Source: Ailurus styani (taxonomy: Eukaryota > Chordata > Mammalia > Carnivora > Ailuridae). From it: 64,000 nucleotides of DNA. A program made the position numbers and the translations under genes. The stretch lies in assembly GCA_002007465.1 (NCBI GenBank), contig LNAC01000136.1, forward strand, positions 1,643,522-1,707,521, read 5' to 3'. Of this stretch, positions 10,501 through 21,405 are shown piece by piece (positions within the stretch are counted from its first letter, which is position 1; each line of letters starts with the position of its first letter). The notes under the pieces are model-generated. The model was not told the origin of the DNA. It saw only the letters and a list, made by a program, of their open reading frames with translations, and searched no databases.

Positions 10501-11929
10501 GTAAGTCTGGATGGTTTCCAAAATTTGGTAAGAAATACTGCATGTTTGGAGAGGGAGGTTGGGAAAGAACTCATTTCTGGAACACTGGGGAAATGGCATG
10601 ATCTTCTATTTAAAATGAATATTAAATATTTTCTAATAAATAGATTATTTTTCTCATAGAGAACTGTTCTTTCAGATCCTTTCACATAATCTTCTCTTGG
10701 GGTTATTGATTATTGCTCCTTTCACCTTGAATTTTGCTACCATTTTGGGGACGGCCATGAAATTAACAGTGAACCTGTCACCTGTGTCTCCCATTCTCAC
10801 AGACACTGAGCATTGCTTTGATTTCTTTGTTGCCTTGTAGAAAGGAACTGACCGGCATGACCCTGGGAAAAGGTGGGGGCGGGGGACGGTGTGGTTGGGA
10901 ACGGCCTTTTCTCTGTGTTCTTCTACACCCTTTTTCTTCACGGTTCCTTCAGGTGAAAGGTAAGGCAGAGTGAGTGGTAGGTGGTGTGGTTAAGGATGAC
11001 CTCCTTCCTCAGGACAGGGTAATGTAGCTGCAGCCTGTGAGGAGCAAGCATGGAGACTGAAGGCCGCTGAATCATGCTATGAAAATAATGAGTAACAGTT
11101 AATACCAACCGCTTGGAGCTGAGACTTAAAAATAGGATCCTGACAAATCGACCCTCCTGTTTGGTTCATTGTCGCAAAGAACCATTGTTTTCTGTGGATG
11201 GTGCTTTTCCTCCACTGTGTCTGATTCACTCATTTTTTTAATTTAACTAAAAATGGGAGGAATTTAACCATTAGCTCAAAGAGAACAGATAAGCATACGC
11301 CCCACCCCACCCTGGCCCCATCTTCCTCCGTAAGACGGAGAGCAAAAGGGACCTGTCGATTTGCACTTCCAAAAAAGAGTCCCTTTACTAAAAAAAAATT
11401 ATATGAAAAAAAGGAAAAGAAACTGGAAGGAAAGGACTTGCAATCAGTGGCAATGCTATGTCAGGGATAGACATGCTTATTTATATTATGTGTTTAATCT
11501 CCACAGTAAACCCCCTTCCTCAGATCAGGGAAGCTAATAATAAAGAAAAATTACTTATGCAAAGTGTAAGTAGGAGCAAGGGTGAGATGGAACTAGAATT
11601 CACACCGAGATCAGCCTGGCACCAGAATTCCCTTCCCTTTTTCTAGTAGTTTCCTTTACCTGCCTTAAAGTATCCACCTGAAGTCAAACTCAGGAACAGA
11701 TGCATTTGGTTTTCCGTGTGCTGATACGAGGTGAGCACAGGATAGTGATTTGGCTCAGAACTGCCAGTTGGCTCAGCGAAATCAACCATAATTGTAACCA
11801 TGGCTTTGATCCTCATTAGCTTATGGGCCTCCCACACCCAGCCTACCTCACAGCTCTGTCCTGCTACCTCAAAAAGGTGCCCCATCTCCAAAACTACTCC
11901 TAGTCTTTAAATTTAAAGAGTAACTGGAG

Positions 11930-12018
11930 GGGCACCTGGGTGGCTTAGCCGGTTAAGTGTCTCTTGATCTCAGCTCAGGTCTCGATCTCAGGGTTGTGAG
12001 AAGAAGAAAAAAAAAAAA
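11930..12018 (+). repeat. 3'-shortened CAN-SINE with target-site duplication
   Basis: Begins GGGCACCTGGGTGGC and stops soon after the tRNA-like part (TCAGGGTTGTGAGAAG), passing straight into a poly(A) run without the CT tract. An exact 11-bp duplication, AGTAACTGGAG, lies at 11919-11929 and 12019-12029. The shortened body therefore inserted as such, perhaps from a shortened RNA or by internal priming. Confidence 0.9.
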
Positions 12019-12765
12019 AGTAACTGGAGCACCACCTCATATAATGCCGCCTCCATTTGCAAAAGATGACAAGGACATTCTCTCTTCAAGGGGAAATGGC
12101 CAGTTTCTAGGCAAATACAGGAATGCTTCCACGGTGTGGCAGTTGGAAAAAGAGAAGGGAAGGGGTGTTGGAGAGTTAGCATTAGATTTGAATCTTCCTA
12201 CCATCCCCCGATGTCTCTAAAGACTTCAGGCAACCTATTAAAACTCTCCACGTCTCAGCTGCAGCATCCAGAAGACGGGGAAGTAGGTAGGGGGCAATTC
12301 AGAGAAAGCCCAGGATTGAAAATGTACATGCCTTCAGGAAGCCTCCCGGCCTCTTTGGCAATCCAGAGTATTACTTGTTATACCGCTGTTGCTTTTAGGA
12401 ACTATCACATGGGACCATTTAAATGAGACGTTAAACATGTCGAGGAAGGAGGGTTCCCTTGGGAAGAAATTAACAACCATCTATGTCCTCCACGTGCCTC
12501 CATGTTTTCTCCTGTCTTGTGCAATCCATCTTCTCTGCGTGTCCTTTCTGCCACCGCTGTTCCTGGCCACCATTGTCTCATTTTCATGTTATGCCATTTT
12601 CAAATTGATACGAGCCACAGCCCCTTCCTGTTACTGAGTAGCATTCAGAGCCTGCTCTCGGCCAATCCTGAGACCAGTATTCAGCTGGGCCGGAGCCTGT
12701 CATCAAAGGGCGTCAGTGAAAGAAAGACTTGCCCAATCTGGAATCAGATGTCTAGTCATTGATTA

Positions 12766-13388
12766 CAGTCAATTCTTGTTATTTGTGGCCGTGATGTTCT
12801 AGAACCCTGACTGGCGAACACCGAACCGTTGTTCCTAGGGGAGATACAGAGCTAAGTTCCTGCAAGCATCTGGTTAATTTTCATTAGCCAATTAATACAT
12901 AACCTTGTTCTCTGTGTGTTTCTGTTTAAAGGCACCTTATCTGATGTATATTGTTGACTCCCTAACACTGATTATCTCATGGCACTGTAACTCCTACCTA
13001 AACAAAGCTGCTGTGATACACATGTATTCTCCATAAGGCACCGCACAGCCTTCTTGTGCCAAGGAACACCAGCCAGCGCTGAAGCGCTATGCTTAGAGGC
13101 CGTTTTAAATGGCGAAATCGCCAAGGAAAAGCACAAACAAGGAAAACATGGCACTAAATAGTGCAGATGGGATGCCTATTGACAGCACGAGAGCTAAACC
13201 GAGAGCCTTGTTTTGTTCAACCTGAGCTGGGAACGTGCACAGCACGGGGCTCCGATTTTCTGCCACTCGGTGAAAGTCAGCAAGTCACCCTGAAAGTGCC
13301 ACGGGTGTTGATTCTGGGGTTACAGATAAAGGTTTCATAAGTAGGCAAATTTACAAATACAGAATCTGTGAATAATGAGGATTGGCTG
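12766..13388 (+). mobile_element. pogo/Tigger-like non-autonomous DNA transposon
   Basis: About 620 bp with inverted ends: the left end reads CAGTCAATTCTTGTTATTTG, and the right end, reverse-complemented, reads CAGCCAATCCTCATTATTCA. A TA dinucleotide precedes it. No transposase frame is left. A related copy in the same orientation lies at 27149-27775, sharing for example CATGGCACTAAAT and a TTGATTyTGrGGTTACA block. The family is inferred from the TA target and the ends, and I do not name a subfamily. Confidence 0.65.
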
Positions 13389-13594
13389 TCTATCATTATG
13401 AATTCTAAATCATTGATTACATCAAATGAAAATAAGTCTTCTCCCAAAAGGCAATTTGATTATTTTGGGGGGAGGTTGGGGGCGGAGGGTGGGCTTTTGC
13501 TCTCACGTGTTGACTGGTCTTTAAACCACGTACCTGTCATTTTGTCCATCTGTTTGCTCGTTTTCCTCATTGCATTCATTTTTTATCTCGTAAG

Positions 13595-13630
13595 GTACGA
13601 TGAAGAGAGGTCTTATAAGAGAAGTGTGAG
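13595..13630 (+). CDS. PRUNE2: PRUNE2 36-nt cassette microexon
   Basis: Twelve-codon insert between a long pyrimidine tract with acceptor CGTAAG (ends 13594) and donor GTAAAC (13631). It starts and ends in phase 2, like its neighbours. Included, it turns the joint ESIIK-LDEEL into ESIIK-YDEERSYKRSVR-LDEEL, and skipped, the frame is kept. The inserted peptide is strongly charged and basic towards its end. From memory, BNIP2 has a similarly placed alternative insert (YEEEKFKKKQKR-like) at the same point after the BCH domain, which supports a real conserved alternative exon. Whether it is used, and in which tissue, cannot be seen here. Confidence 0.8.
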
Positions 13631-14173
13631 GTAAACTCTCCCGAGCTACAGTTCACGCTGGACCCTCTGTGTGTGTGCACCAGTGTCTTACTCATGGGTG
13701 ACCTCAACATGCTACCAGAGCAAGAGGTCATTCTATCCACCCCTTGTAGTCTACCATTCCGGGTCTTTGTCCTGTGTGTAAAGCTGTTGAGGTCAGCCTA
13801 ATCTGCAACCGAAACCCACTAAATCAGATCCACCCTTGACTTGGCCCAGGCTGCAAGCTATCTCTAACTCTCCCACCCAACAGACTGATGTGGATGTTTT
13901 TGGCTTTATTCAGCCCGCATGTTTCTGATCTCCTTGCAACTTGTATACGTACCTTCAGGAAGGACTTTGCAAAGTAAACAGACAGAAACACCGAATGGGA
14001 GGACATGGCACCATGTCTAATCGGAGGAGCACGTCTCGGTGCTCCAAAGGATGGTTTCTAAAAAGCACATATGCTCCACTTATGTTTGGCTCCGCTTTGC
14101 TGGGTGACTCTCTCACGCTGTGCTTGCTTCTTTTTTTGTTTCTTTTCTACACCGATAATTTTTGCTCGTGCAG

Positions 14174-14212
14174 ACTGGATGAAGAACTGAGGGAAGCATC
14201 AGAAGCAGCTAA
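14174..14212 (+). CDS. PRUNE2: PRUNE2 exon, acidic linker after the BCH domain
   Basis: 39-nt exon, acceptor GTGCAG (ends 14173), donor GTAAGA (14213), phase 2 on both sides. It encodes LDEELREASEAA plus split codons on either side (Lys or Arg before, Lys after). The acidic helix-like linker leads from the BCH domain to the C-terminal tail. It could also be skipped in frame. Confidence 0.93.
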
Positions 14213-15467
14213 GTAAGACTTGGTTTTCATTCAGCAGCTGGCGTGATGTTGGCTTGCATTTCAGGAATGAGTTGGGAAGAACTGCATGCCTGGTGTTTTA
14301 TTCTTGCATCCTGATAATAATGCTGCACTTGAAATCTTCCCTTGGTCCCACGATAGGTACAATTTCTGGAATTTGCACCACAAACTATTTCCCCCTGTGA
14401 TCTTAGTTACCTTAAGGAATATATTTGTTACTGTGGTTTCTTTCTTTTTTTTAATGTACATGCAATTTTTGGCATCACAGCCCAGAAACACATCATAGCA
14501 TTGCCACATAACATAACATCCACATGATTGTTAGATCTTTTGAGGCCAACAAAAGCTCACTAATTCATACTAACGGAGAGAAATGATGACACATTGAAAT
14601 TTGGAATATTTTTCTAGACCCAGTTTCGCCACTTTCCAAGATTTTTTAAAGCATGTTATTTAGTGACGGGAGCACTGCTTAACAAAATAATGCTTCTGAG
14701 CTACTTGGATGAATAGAAAAAGAATCACTACTATTATTAAAGTATCATTTTCAGAAAGGCAAAATCTTTAATGCAACTATGAAATGAATACATGCCAATG
14801 ATTTTATTCAACTAATTATTTAATGAAGGAACCAGAAAAGTGTTAAAACCAGTTCAAAGAACGTTTGCAAAACTAGATTTCATTGGGTGATTTATCAAGG
14901 AATGTTAGGATAAGATTCTTGGTTTAGATACAAAATGGATCAGTGTTTAGCAGGGCAATAAACTACAATCTAGGATTATCTTTTTCACTAAACAGAAATT
15001 ATTTGCATACCTGTTCAACAAAAATTGTACAAGTTAACCTCTGCCCCCAAAGAGTTGTAAAATAGCCCATCAACAGAAAATCAACTCAGCATTGCTTTGT
15101 AAGAAAACCCAGTAATTTCCTTTTCTTCTTTCCAAGTTCAAAAACTAATTTTTCTGACACGATGTGTCAAATGTAGACAAGTACTATTTGGAATGTTTAC
15201 TATATTAAAGCTTCTCCATTTCAAATGTTGCTTACACGGTTAATTCCTATAACTGTTTCTTTTAAAAGATACTACAAAAACAGAAACCTGGGCAACGTCC
15301 AAACAGCTACAAATTCTGAATAAATAAGATTTTATTTTCTGTATAAGCCCATTCCTCTGAGAACAATCCATTGAGATATTTTTTTTCCTACAGCACATTT
15401 TTATTGCAGGTAATCTGTAGAATTACTTGTCTATAGAGAGGGTCTTTTGGGTTAAAATTTGAGGAAA

Positions 15468-15572
15468 AGGGCTGCCTGGCTGGCTCAGTTGGAAAAGCAT
15501 ACGACTCTTCATCTTGGGGCTGTGAGTTCAAGCCCCACGTTGGGCATAGAGCTCACTTAAAGAAAAAAAAAA
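15468..15572 (+). repeat. Short CAN-SINE
   Basis: GGGCTGCCTGGCTGGCTCAG head and GAGTTCAAGCCCCACGTTGG B-box region, ending with CTCACTTAAAG and an A-rich tail. Short form of the family. Confidence 0.85.
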
Positions 15573-16341
15573 GACTGAAATTAATTAATTAATTCAAGGA
15601 AAGATTTTTGCCTTAGAAACATTGGCATTAGTGTAGTTTCCTGTTAAATATTCTTATCTTTTAGTTTTCTTTCAAGATAACTGACACCCGTTTACACTTA
15701 ATAATACTCAAAAGTACTTGAATTTCTACTCTAACAGAATCTTCTCAGTCTCTGACTCAACTGTTACAAACCAGAAGTTGGAAAAGAAAGTAAGACATTA
15801 GGAGCCAAGAAACCAGATGTTGGCGTAATGCGCCCATTAGCATTTATCTGCACTCAATTTGCATGGTGTCTTGAAGAGGCCCCAGAGACAATGAGTTTCT
15901 CTTTCAGATTTTTTTTTTTAGGATGATAACCTATTTATAAAATTGAGGTGTTTTCAAGACTAAAGATTGAGGAGAGGGAAAGCAATAAACCCATTATAAA
16001 GTCATATTGCCATGTTCTGTCATTGCCATAAAATCTTCCCTCCTTCGATAGAATTTCCCTCCCTCCATATTTCTGCTCTTCCTGCTATCTAGTGAAATAG
16101 TTACAATTTTGGGTTTATTGTGTAGCTTTCTCTTCCGTCCTCTCCGATCTTTCCCTCTCTTCTCTTCCCCACCCCCACACCCTCCCTCCCCAGGCATCCA
16201 CTTGGTCTCAGGTGGTCCTGAGATGACTCGATCTCCTCCCTGATAGAAGCACCAAGCATGCCTAGTACATAACGGATGCTTCGTAAATTTCCACAATGGA
16301 AATTGACAAATGTGCATAAAATTAAGTTCATCACCAGGGAG

Positions 16342-16512
16342 CAGTGGTTCTCAGACTTGGCTGCACAGCAGAATCACCTGGAGCACTTGCTCTAACACAG
16401 TGTCCCGGAGCTCTGCTCAGAGCTCCTGAGTCAGCAGGCCTAAGAGTCTATAATTCTGACCCATTACGGTGACTCCAAGGCTGCCCGGCTGAGGACCACG
16501 CTCCGAGAATCC
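16342..16512 (+). mobile_element. MER5-like hAT DNA element
   Basis: Opens with CAGTGGTTCTCAGACTTGG, includes CAGAATCACCTGGAGC and a CTCCTGAGTCAGCAGGCCTA block, and closes with GAGGACCACGCTCCGAGAAT. These are the inverted ends and body of the MER5 group of non-autonomous hAT-Charlie elements. Confidence 0.8.
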
Positions 16513-16919
16513 TCACCTCTTAGGAGCCAATGCTCTTGCAGTGGGTAAGCTGCCTGTCTAAATCCCCCTCCAGCTGATCCTCCTCCTTTTGATGGTGACA
16601 TTACATGTGTGAGGACTTGAAATACATTTGCACATTTGAAAATGTAAAGGGAAAGAACGTTACTGTGTTGGCCCCACAGATGTTTGCAATGCCGCTAAAT
16701 CCTACCATTTCAGCCTCAGTACATCTCCTTAACTTCCTTTTGGCCTCTGAAGTGATTCCCACGTCCTTGGACAGACACTATAGGATGATTTGGGGATTCA
16801 GAAAACCTGGTCACTGCAGACCTGTGGTTAGGTCCTAGAAGCCAGATAACCCAGGTTCTTTCTATGAATAGACGCACCCTGTCCTTCCACATGACCTCTA
16901 TTTAAAAGCATGAGGCTGG

Positions 16920-17086
16920 GGGTGCCTGGGTGGCTCAGTGAGTTAAAGCTCCTGCCTTCGGGTCAGGTCATATCTCAGGGTCCTGGGATCAAGCCCCCCT
17001 CAGGCTGCCTGCTCCCTCCTGCCTCTCTGCCTACTTGTAATCTCTCTGTGTCAAATAAATAAATAAAACCTTTTAAATAAATAAAT
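16920..17086 (+). repeat. CAN-SINE with target-site duplication
   Basis: Full tRNA-like part and CT tract, with the tail AAATAAATAAATAAAA. Near-identical 16-bp repeats (AAAAGCATGAGGCTGG / AAAAGCATCAGGCTGG) at 16904-16919 and 17087-17102 flank it. Confidence 0.94.
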
Positions 17087-17758
17087 AAAAGCATCAGGCT
17101 GGTTCTAACCAAAGGCAAACATCTACCTTGTCAGGGAATGAAACCTGTCTTCCTGCTGTTTTGCTTTATTTTCAAACATTCACCTTTTCCCCACGTACTC
17201 ACACATCACCTCTTAACTGACTTTCAGAAGGTGATTTCTTCAGCCTGCCTTATGTTTCCTTAAAACTTGACATCTGTACAGGAAGGAAAATATGTGGGGA
17301 GGATTACTTGTGTAGAGAGAGCCATGCTTATTTTGAAAATGATAAAGAATCCATCAGCTGCGTTTGAGTGACAGTATTAAATGGGTTGCAAATTGCTGCT
17401 TTCATTGGAAGGATTACGCAAAGTTAAAAGAGAAAACCAGAAAATCTAGACTCAGAAGACTGCCTTTTCTTGATTCCATTCCAGCTTTGCTAGGTTTTTC
17501 TAGCTTACTCTCAACACTTGCCTCACTGTCCTTGTTCACTCAAGTTGCCAAATATTCTCTATAAAAATACCTGACCACCAGGGAGAAGGGTAGAGGGGGT
17601 GGAGGGAAGCTTCTGTCCTTCCCAGGGAGATCGCCTTCCGCCATCTCCACAAAATGCCTGATGTGAATCACTGAACCTCTTATGTTCCAACAGATGTATT
17701 AGCTAATGAAATAATTCACATTAGAAAAGGAACTCTTTCATTTAAAAAGATCGTAGAG

Positions 17759-17982
17759 GGGCTCCGGGTGGCTCTGTCAGTTGAGCATCTGACTCTTGGC
17801 TCAGGTCATGATCTCAGGGTCCTGAGATCAAGCCCCGAGTCTGGCTCCATGTGGAACATGGAGTCTGCTTGAGGTTCTTGCCCCCTCCCCCACCTTCCCC
17901 CTCTGCTCCTTCCCCTGCTTGCTTGCTCTTGCTTTCTCTCTCTCTCTAATAAGTAAAATTTTTTTAAAAAAGAAAAAGAACA
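17759..17982 (+). repeat. CAN-SINE (long form)
   Basis: GGGGCTCCGGGTGGCTCTG head, ATCAAGCCCCGAGTCTGG B-box region, a long CT-rich tract and a TAATAAGTAAAAT-type tail. Somewhat diverged, so older than the element at 16920. Confidence 0.9.
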
Positions 17983-18767
17983 TAAAATCTCTTTAGTTTG
18001 TTTGCCAATCAAATATGAACAGAGATGCAGAAAGTAAAAGTTGAAATGTACTATTAATCAGAAAGTAATATAAAACACATGTGAAATTTGCTTACAGAGG
18101 AATCCCACCAATATGGAATATCAAAAGCAGCTAATATTACACCAAAAGCACAAACACGTTCATAGATCATAAAAAAACTCATTTCATTATTTCATATGGT
18201 TACATTTTTCTTTCTGGACACATTCAGTTTAGGTTAATCTTAGGATTCACTCCTATTACCCAAACACAGCTCAGCTCTGTAGTAGTAAGTGTCCTATTAT
18301 TTCTCTGTAACAGGGAAAGCAGACGCTGGCATTTTTTTCTTTTAGTGTCTAGGAAAGTCCTCATTCTTCTGCGAAGTGAAAGTTAACTGTGTTTGTGTGC
18401 AAATAAAATGAGGCTGCTTGAGAGGGACTGTCCTTTGTGTATAAAGTATGTTATTTGGGTTCCAAATAAAAATCTGCAATAGCATGCTCTCCGAATAAGA
18501 TAGATTGAAAAGTCTGGAAAAAGTAACAAGACCAGAAGAGACCACTGGAGCTGTTTGGAATTTCAATCTTCCTTTTATGTTTTTAAATCATGGGCGGTTA
18601 CTATGTTTCAAGACTGATGGTAAAAGAATCAGGTGCAGCTTTGTTCCATATGAGCAATGAGACAACATGAAACAGTTTAAAATGCCCCTGTCTGTTGTGC
18701 TTACAAAGTGGTAACAGTGAAGAAAATGTTTACCTGCTTCCTATTTTGTTTTTCTCCTTGCACTCAG

Positions 18768-18815
18768 AACTAGCTGCCTTTACAATGATCCAGAAATGTC
18801 TTCCATGGAGAAGGA
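18768..18815 (+). CDS. PRUNE2: PRUNE2 exon, C-terminal tail
   Basis: 48-nt exon, acceptor ACTCAG (ends 18767), donor GTAAGA (18816), phase 2 on both sides. It encodes TSCLYNDPEMSSMEK with split Lys and Asp codons at its ends. The sequence matches the PRUNE2 C-terminus as I know it and is not found in BNIP2, which confirms the gene assignment. Confidence 0.95.
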
Positions 18816-19320
18816 GTAAGAATTCACCATCCATAACATCTATGTGGTGACTGGTAGCCTTGTATGGCTGGGCTCTGAAAGAAAACAAAAATACACCAAG
18901 GATTGGGTAAACTCTGTTCAGATGTTCGGCTCTCAGGTTCTCTATTTCTCAAATCAGAACCTTAAAAGAGAAATATGCCGGCTTCACACCATCTCTTTTG
19001 TGATCACTGTTACATTCCTTGAGGACAGCTTAAATCTAGTTGGCATTCTATTTTCCAATCCAAAAATGAGCAAAAAGGAATATTAGAGCCAGACGTAAGA
19101 GCAGTTGGGCAGGAGGAATGCAACTCTGCTTTCCGAATGACATCATCTATTTTAATTAGTGAAAGTTGGCACTTCCTTTTGAACTTCACATTTTTGGTGG
19201 AGGGGAGGAGAAGAGGTCCTTGTTCTGAAAATTCCAGGAGGCCGCGGAGTCTGGGTGGAACTTTAGGAATGAACTAGTCCAGGTGGCCTCATCCTGGGAG
19301 AAACAGAAATCGGACATGTA

Positions 19321-19500
19321 GTGAGTGCTCACCCTGGGGTCTATGTGAAAAGCCCCAGGCACATTACCCGATTTTTAGCCTCAGGAGAAGCCTACGGGGT
19401 ACATTTTACAGCTATAGAAAGAGCGGCGTGGAGAGATTATCTGACCAGTCCCACGTTTTACAGTTGTAAAAATATCCCAGAGCTGGGATTCGAGTCTGCA
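19321..19500 (-). repeat. MIR element, minus strand
   Basis: TGAGTGCTCACC..., CCCCAGGCACATTAC, and the end CAGAGCTGGGATTCGAGTCT, which is the reverse complement of the conserved MIR core. Diverged, with approximate edges. Confidence 0.75.
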
Positions 19501-20100
19501 GTTCGAGAGCCAGTGGTTTTGAAATCCGAGGGAGGCGGTCATCATTCTGGAATGGGTGTGCAGCCCTGATCTAACTTCGTTAGACTCGAGGAGGACAAAC
19601 TTGGTTGCCTGAGGGAACAGACTTGTCCATTTCAGGGACTAAAATGTGCTCTCCAGCTGAGGGCTGCTAATCTGATCTGAGTTGCGGAGACTTTAATGCA
19701 GTCCTTCCCGAGAATCCAGGAGGGGCAAAGGTGGGACTTAAACGTGTCCGCCGCTATTTTGTTTTCTTCTCTTTGGACCTCCTTTCCCTCGAGGTCCGAA
19801 GCAGGGATGGGAAAATCACAGGGAACCCCTCTGCGGAGGCCTTAATGACCTTACAGTTTAAGGCAGTTTATGGACCCAAACCCCGGAGAGAAGGTCCCCC
19901 CAAAAGAGTAAAGAACAAAGCTGTATGCGGACCTTTGGCAATCTCACAGCTACTTTTCTGAAGGTTTCACCCGACCCACCTCTTTGAGATGAAGGCAACA
20001 ATTGCTTCAAGCAAATTGCCACACCCAGGTTCTGCAAGGCGAAAACAGAGCCCCTTTGGCCTCCTTTATTCTTCCGCAAACGTCCCCTCCCTCGGCAAAA

Positions 20101-20118
20101 CAGCGCCCCCTAGAGCAG
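20101..20118 (-). promoter_or_regulatory. CTCF-like binding site
   Basis: The 18-base stretch CAGCGCCCCCTAGAGCAG, read on the minus strand, gives CTGCTCTAGGGGGCGCTG. Its TAGGGGGCGCT core equals the core of the CTCF consensus, with mismatches only in the 5' flank. It lies in the GC-richer part of the last PRUNE2 intron. Binding is inferred. Confidence 0.55.
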
Positions 20119-21291
20119 AGTCCTAGGTCCGCAGCTCAGCGGCCCAGGCTGCCACATCTGCGGGCTTACCCACTCCTCTGCCTGCCCTGTCTGTTCGGCC
20201 CCCTGTCTGTATGTAGGGCTCGTCGGGTTGGGGGGAGGGCAGAGCACTGCTTTTTGTTTGGGCTCATTGCAGGGCGGGGCACGGGAGAGGGAGGGACGCT
20301 GCAAAGGTTAATGCTCCTTCCCACTTCTTAGAACATACTCTTTGCCTCGCTTCCGTTTTCTTACCCAGTCCCTCCCGGGCCCTTACCAGGCACCTGATCC
20401 CAGTGCCAAGGATGAGATCCAGGCTGCAGGGCAAGAGTGGCCAAGAAGTTCCTATGTCCACTTCTCGCCCTGGATTTCTGGCTTTCATTAGTATAAGAAT
20501 AAGGGGCTTCATCTACCTTTGGCTCCTGCATGGAAGCATTTTACCCCCTCTGTAGCGAATATAGAACGGATAACCTGCAAAGGCTGTTTCAAGGAGCTCA
20601 GGCAAGCCAAGATTCAAATGAAATGTGGCCCTCTCCTTTTCCTTAGAGAAAGAGAGGGAAGTTATGCCTGTCCCCCCATCTGCCTACAGAAAACACAAGG
20701 GTTGGTATTGAGCATTAAACAATATCGTCAGATACTTTGTGAGGAACCTCATTTGACACATGTGGGAAGCCCAAACGGCCTGTGGTTTCTGCGTCTCCCT
20801 GGAAAGTTGCTTCTAGAAGTCTCAACCCACCCGCCCACAGGGGAGGAATATTCCTTTTGAATTGTAATTCTGATTGAAGGTAGATTTTTCCCCAAAAGGC
20901 TTCTATTTTAAAAAGTATCCCCAAGTGCTTGTCTCCTCCCCTTTCAAGTTTGGATTTTATTTGTCCGTGCATGTCCTAAAACTTGTGTATGCTTTTAAGA
21001 TATTTTTACATAAATAAAAAGTGTATCCGATCCAGGGGATGTGGTACTAGTTGGAGAAACTTCAGTTAGTAGGATTGCTGGTAGCTTCATTGGTCCCACA
21101 GGACAACTGTTGTCTCAAAAATTAACCTTCCTCGTGGTTTCCTGTGTTTACTCAAAAATCGTCCACTTTTGGCTATCTCTGCCTTCTTCCATAAACTGCG
21201 TGAATAGATTTTCGTTTTTCAGCTTTTTGTTTACCAAAAGTTGAAGGGCTACATTTCTAGAACCTTAGAAGGTTTACCAAAAAGTCAGTGT

Positions 21292-21405
21292 GGGGGCGCC
21301 TGGCTGGCTCAGTTAGTGCAGCGTGCGACTCTTGATTTTGGGGGTGCGAGTTCAAGCCCCACATTAGGTGCAGAGATTACTTAAAAATAAAATCTTTTTT
21401 AAAAA
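21292..21405 (+). repeat. Short CAN-SINE
   Basis: GGGGGCGCCTGGCTGGCTCAG-like head, GAGTTCAAGCCCCACATTAG B-box region and ATTACTTAAAAATAAAATC end. Short form of the family. Confidence 0.88.

Larger units (their letters stand above)
10501..13594 (+). other. PRUNE2: PRUNE2 intron before the microexon
   Basis: 3.1-kb intron. It contains a truncated CAN-SINE at 11930-12018 and a pogo/Tigger-like DNA element at 12766-13388. The remainder (10.5-11.9 kb and 12.03-12.76 kb) looks unique, and I see no gene in it. The 3' end is a long pyrimidine-rich stretch leading to the microexon acceptor. Confidence 0.75.
14213..18767 (+). other. PRUNE2: PRUNE2 intron
   Basis: 4.55-kb intron. It holds a short CAN-SINE (15468-15572), a MER5-like hAT fragment (16342-16512) and two CAN-SINEs (16920-17086, 17759-17982). 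The stretches 14.2-15.45 kb, 15.6-16.3 kb and 17.1-17.75 kb appear unique, AT-rich and without a recognisable gene. Confidence 0.75.
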
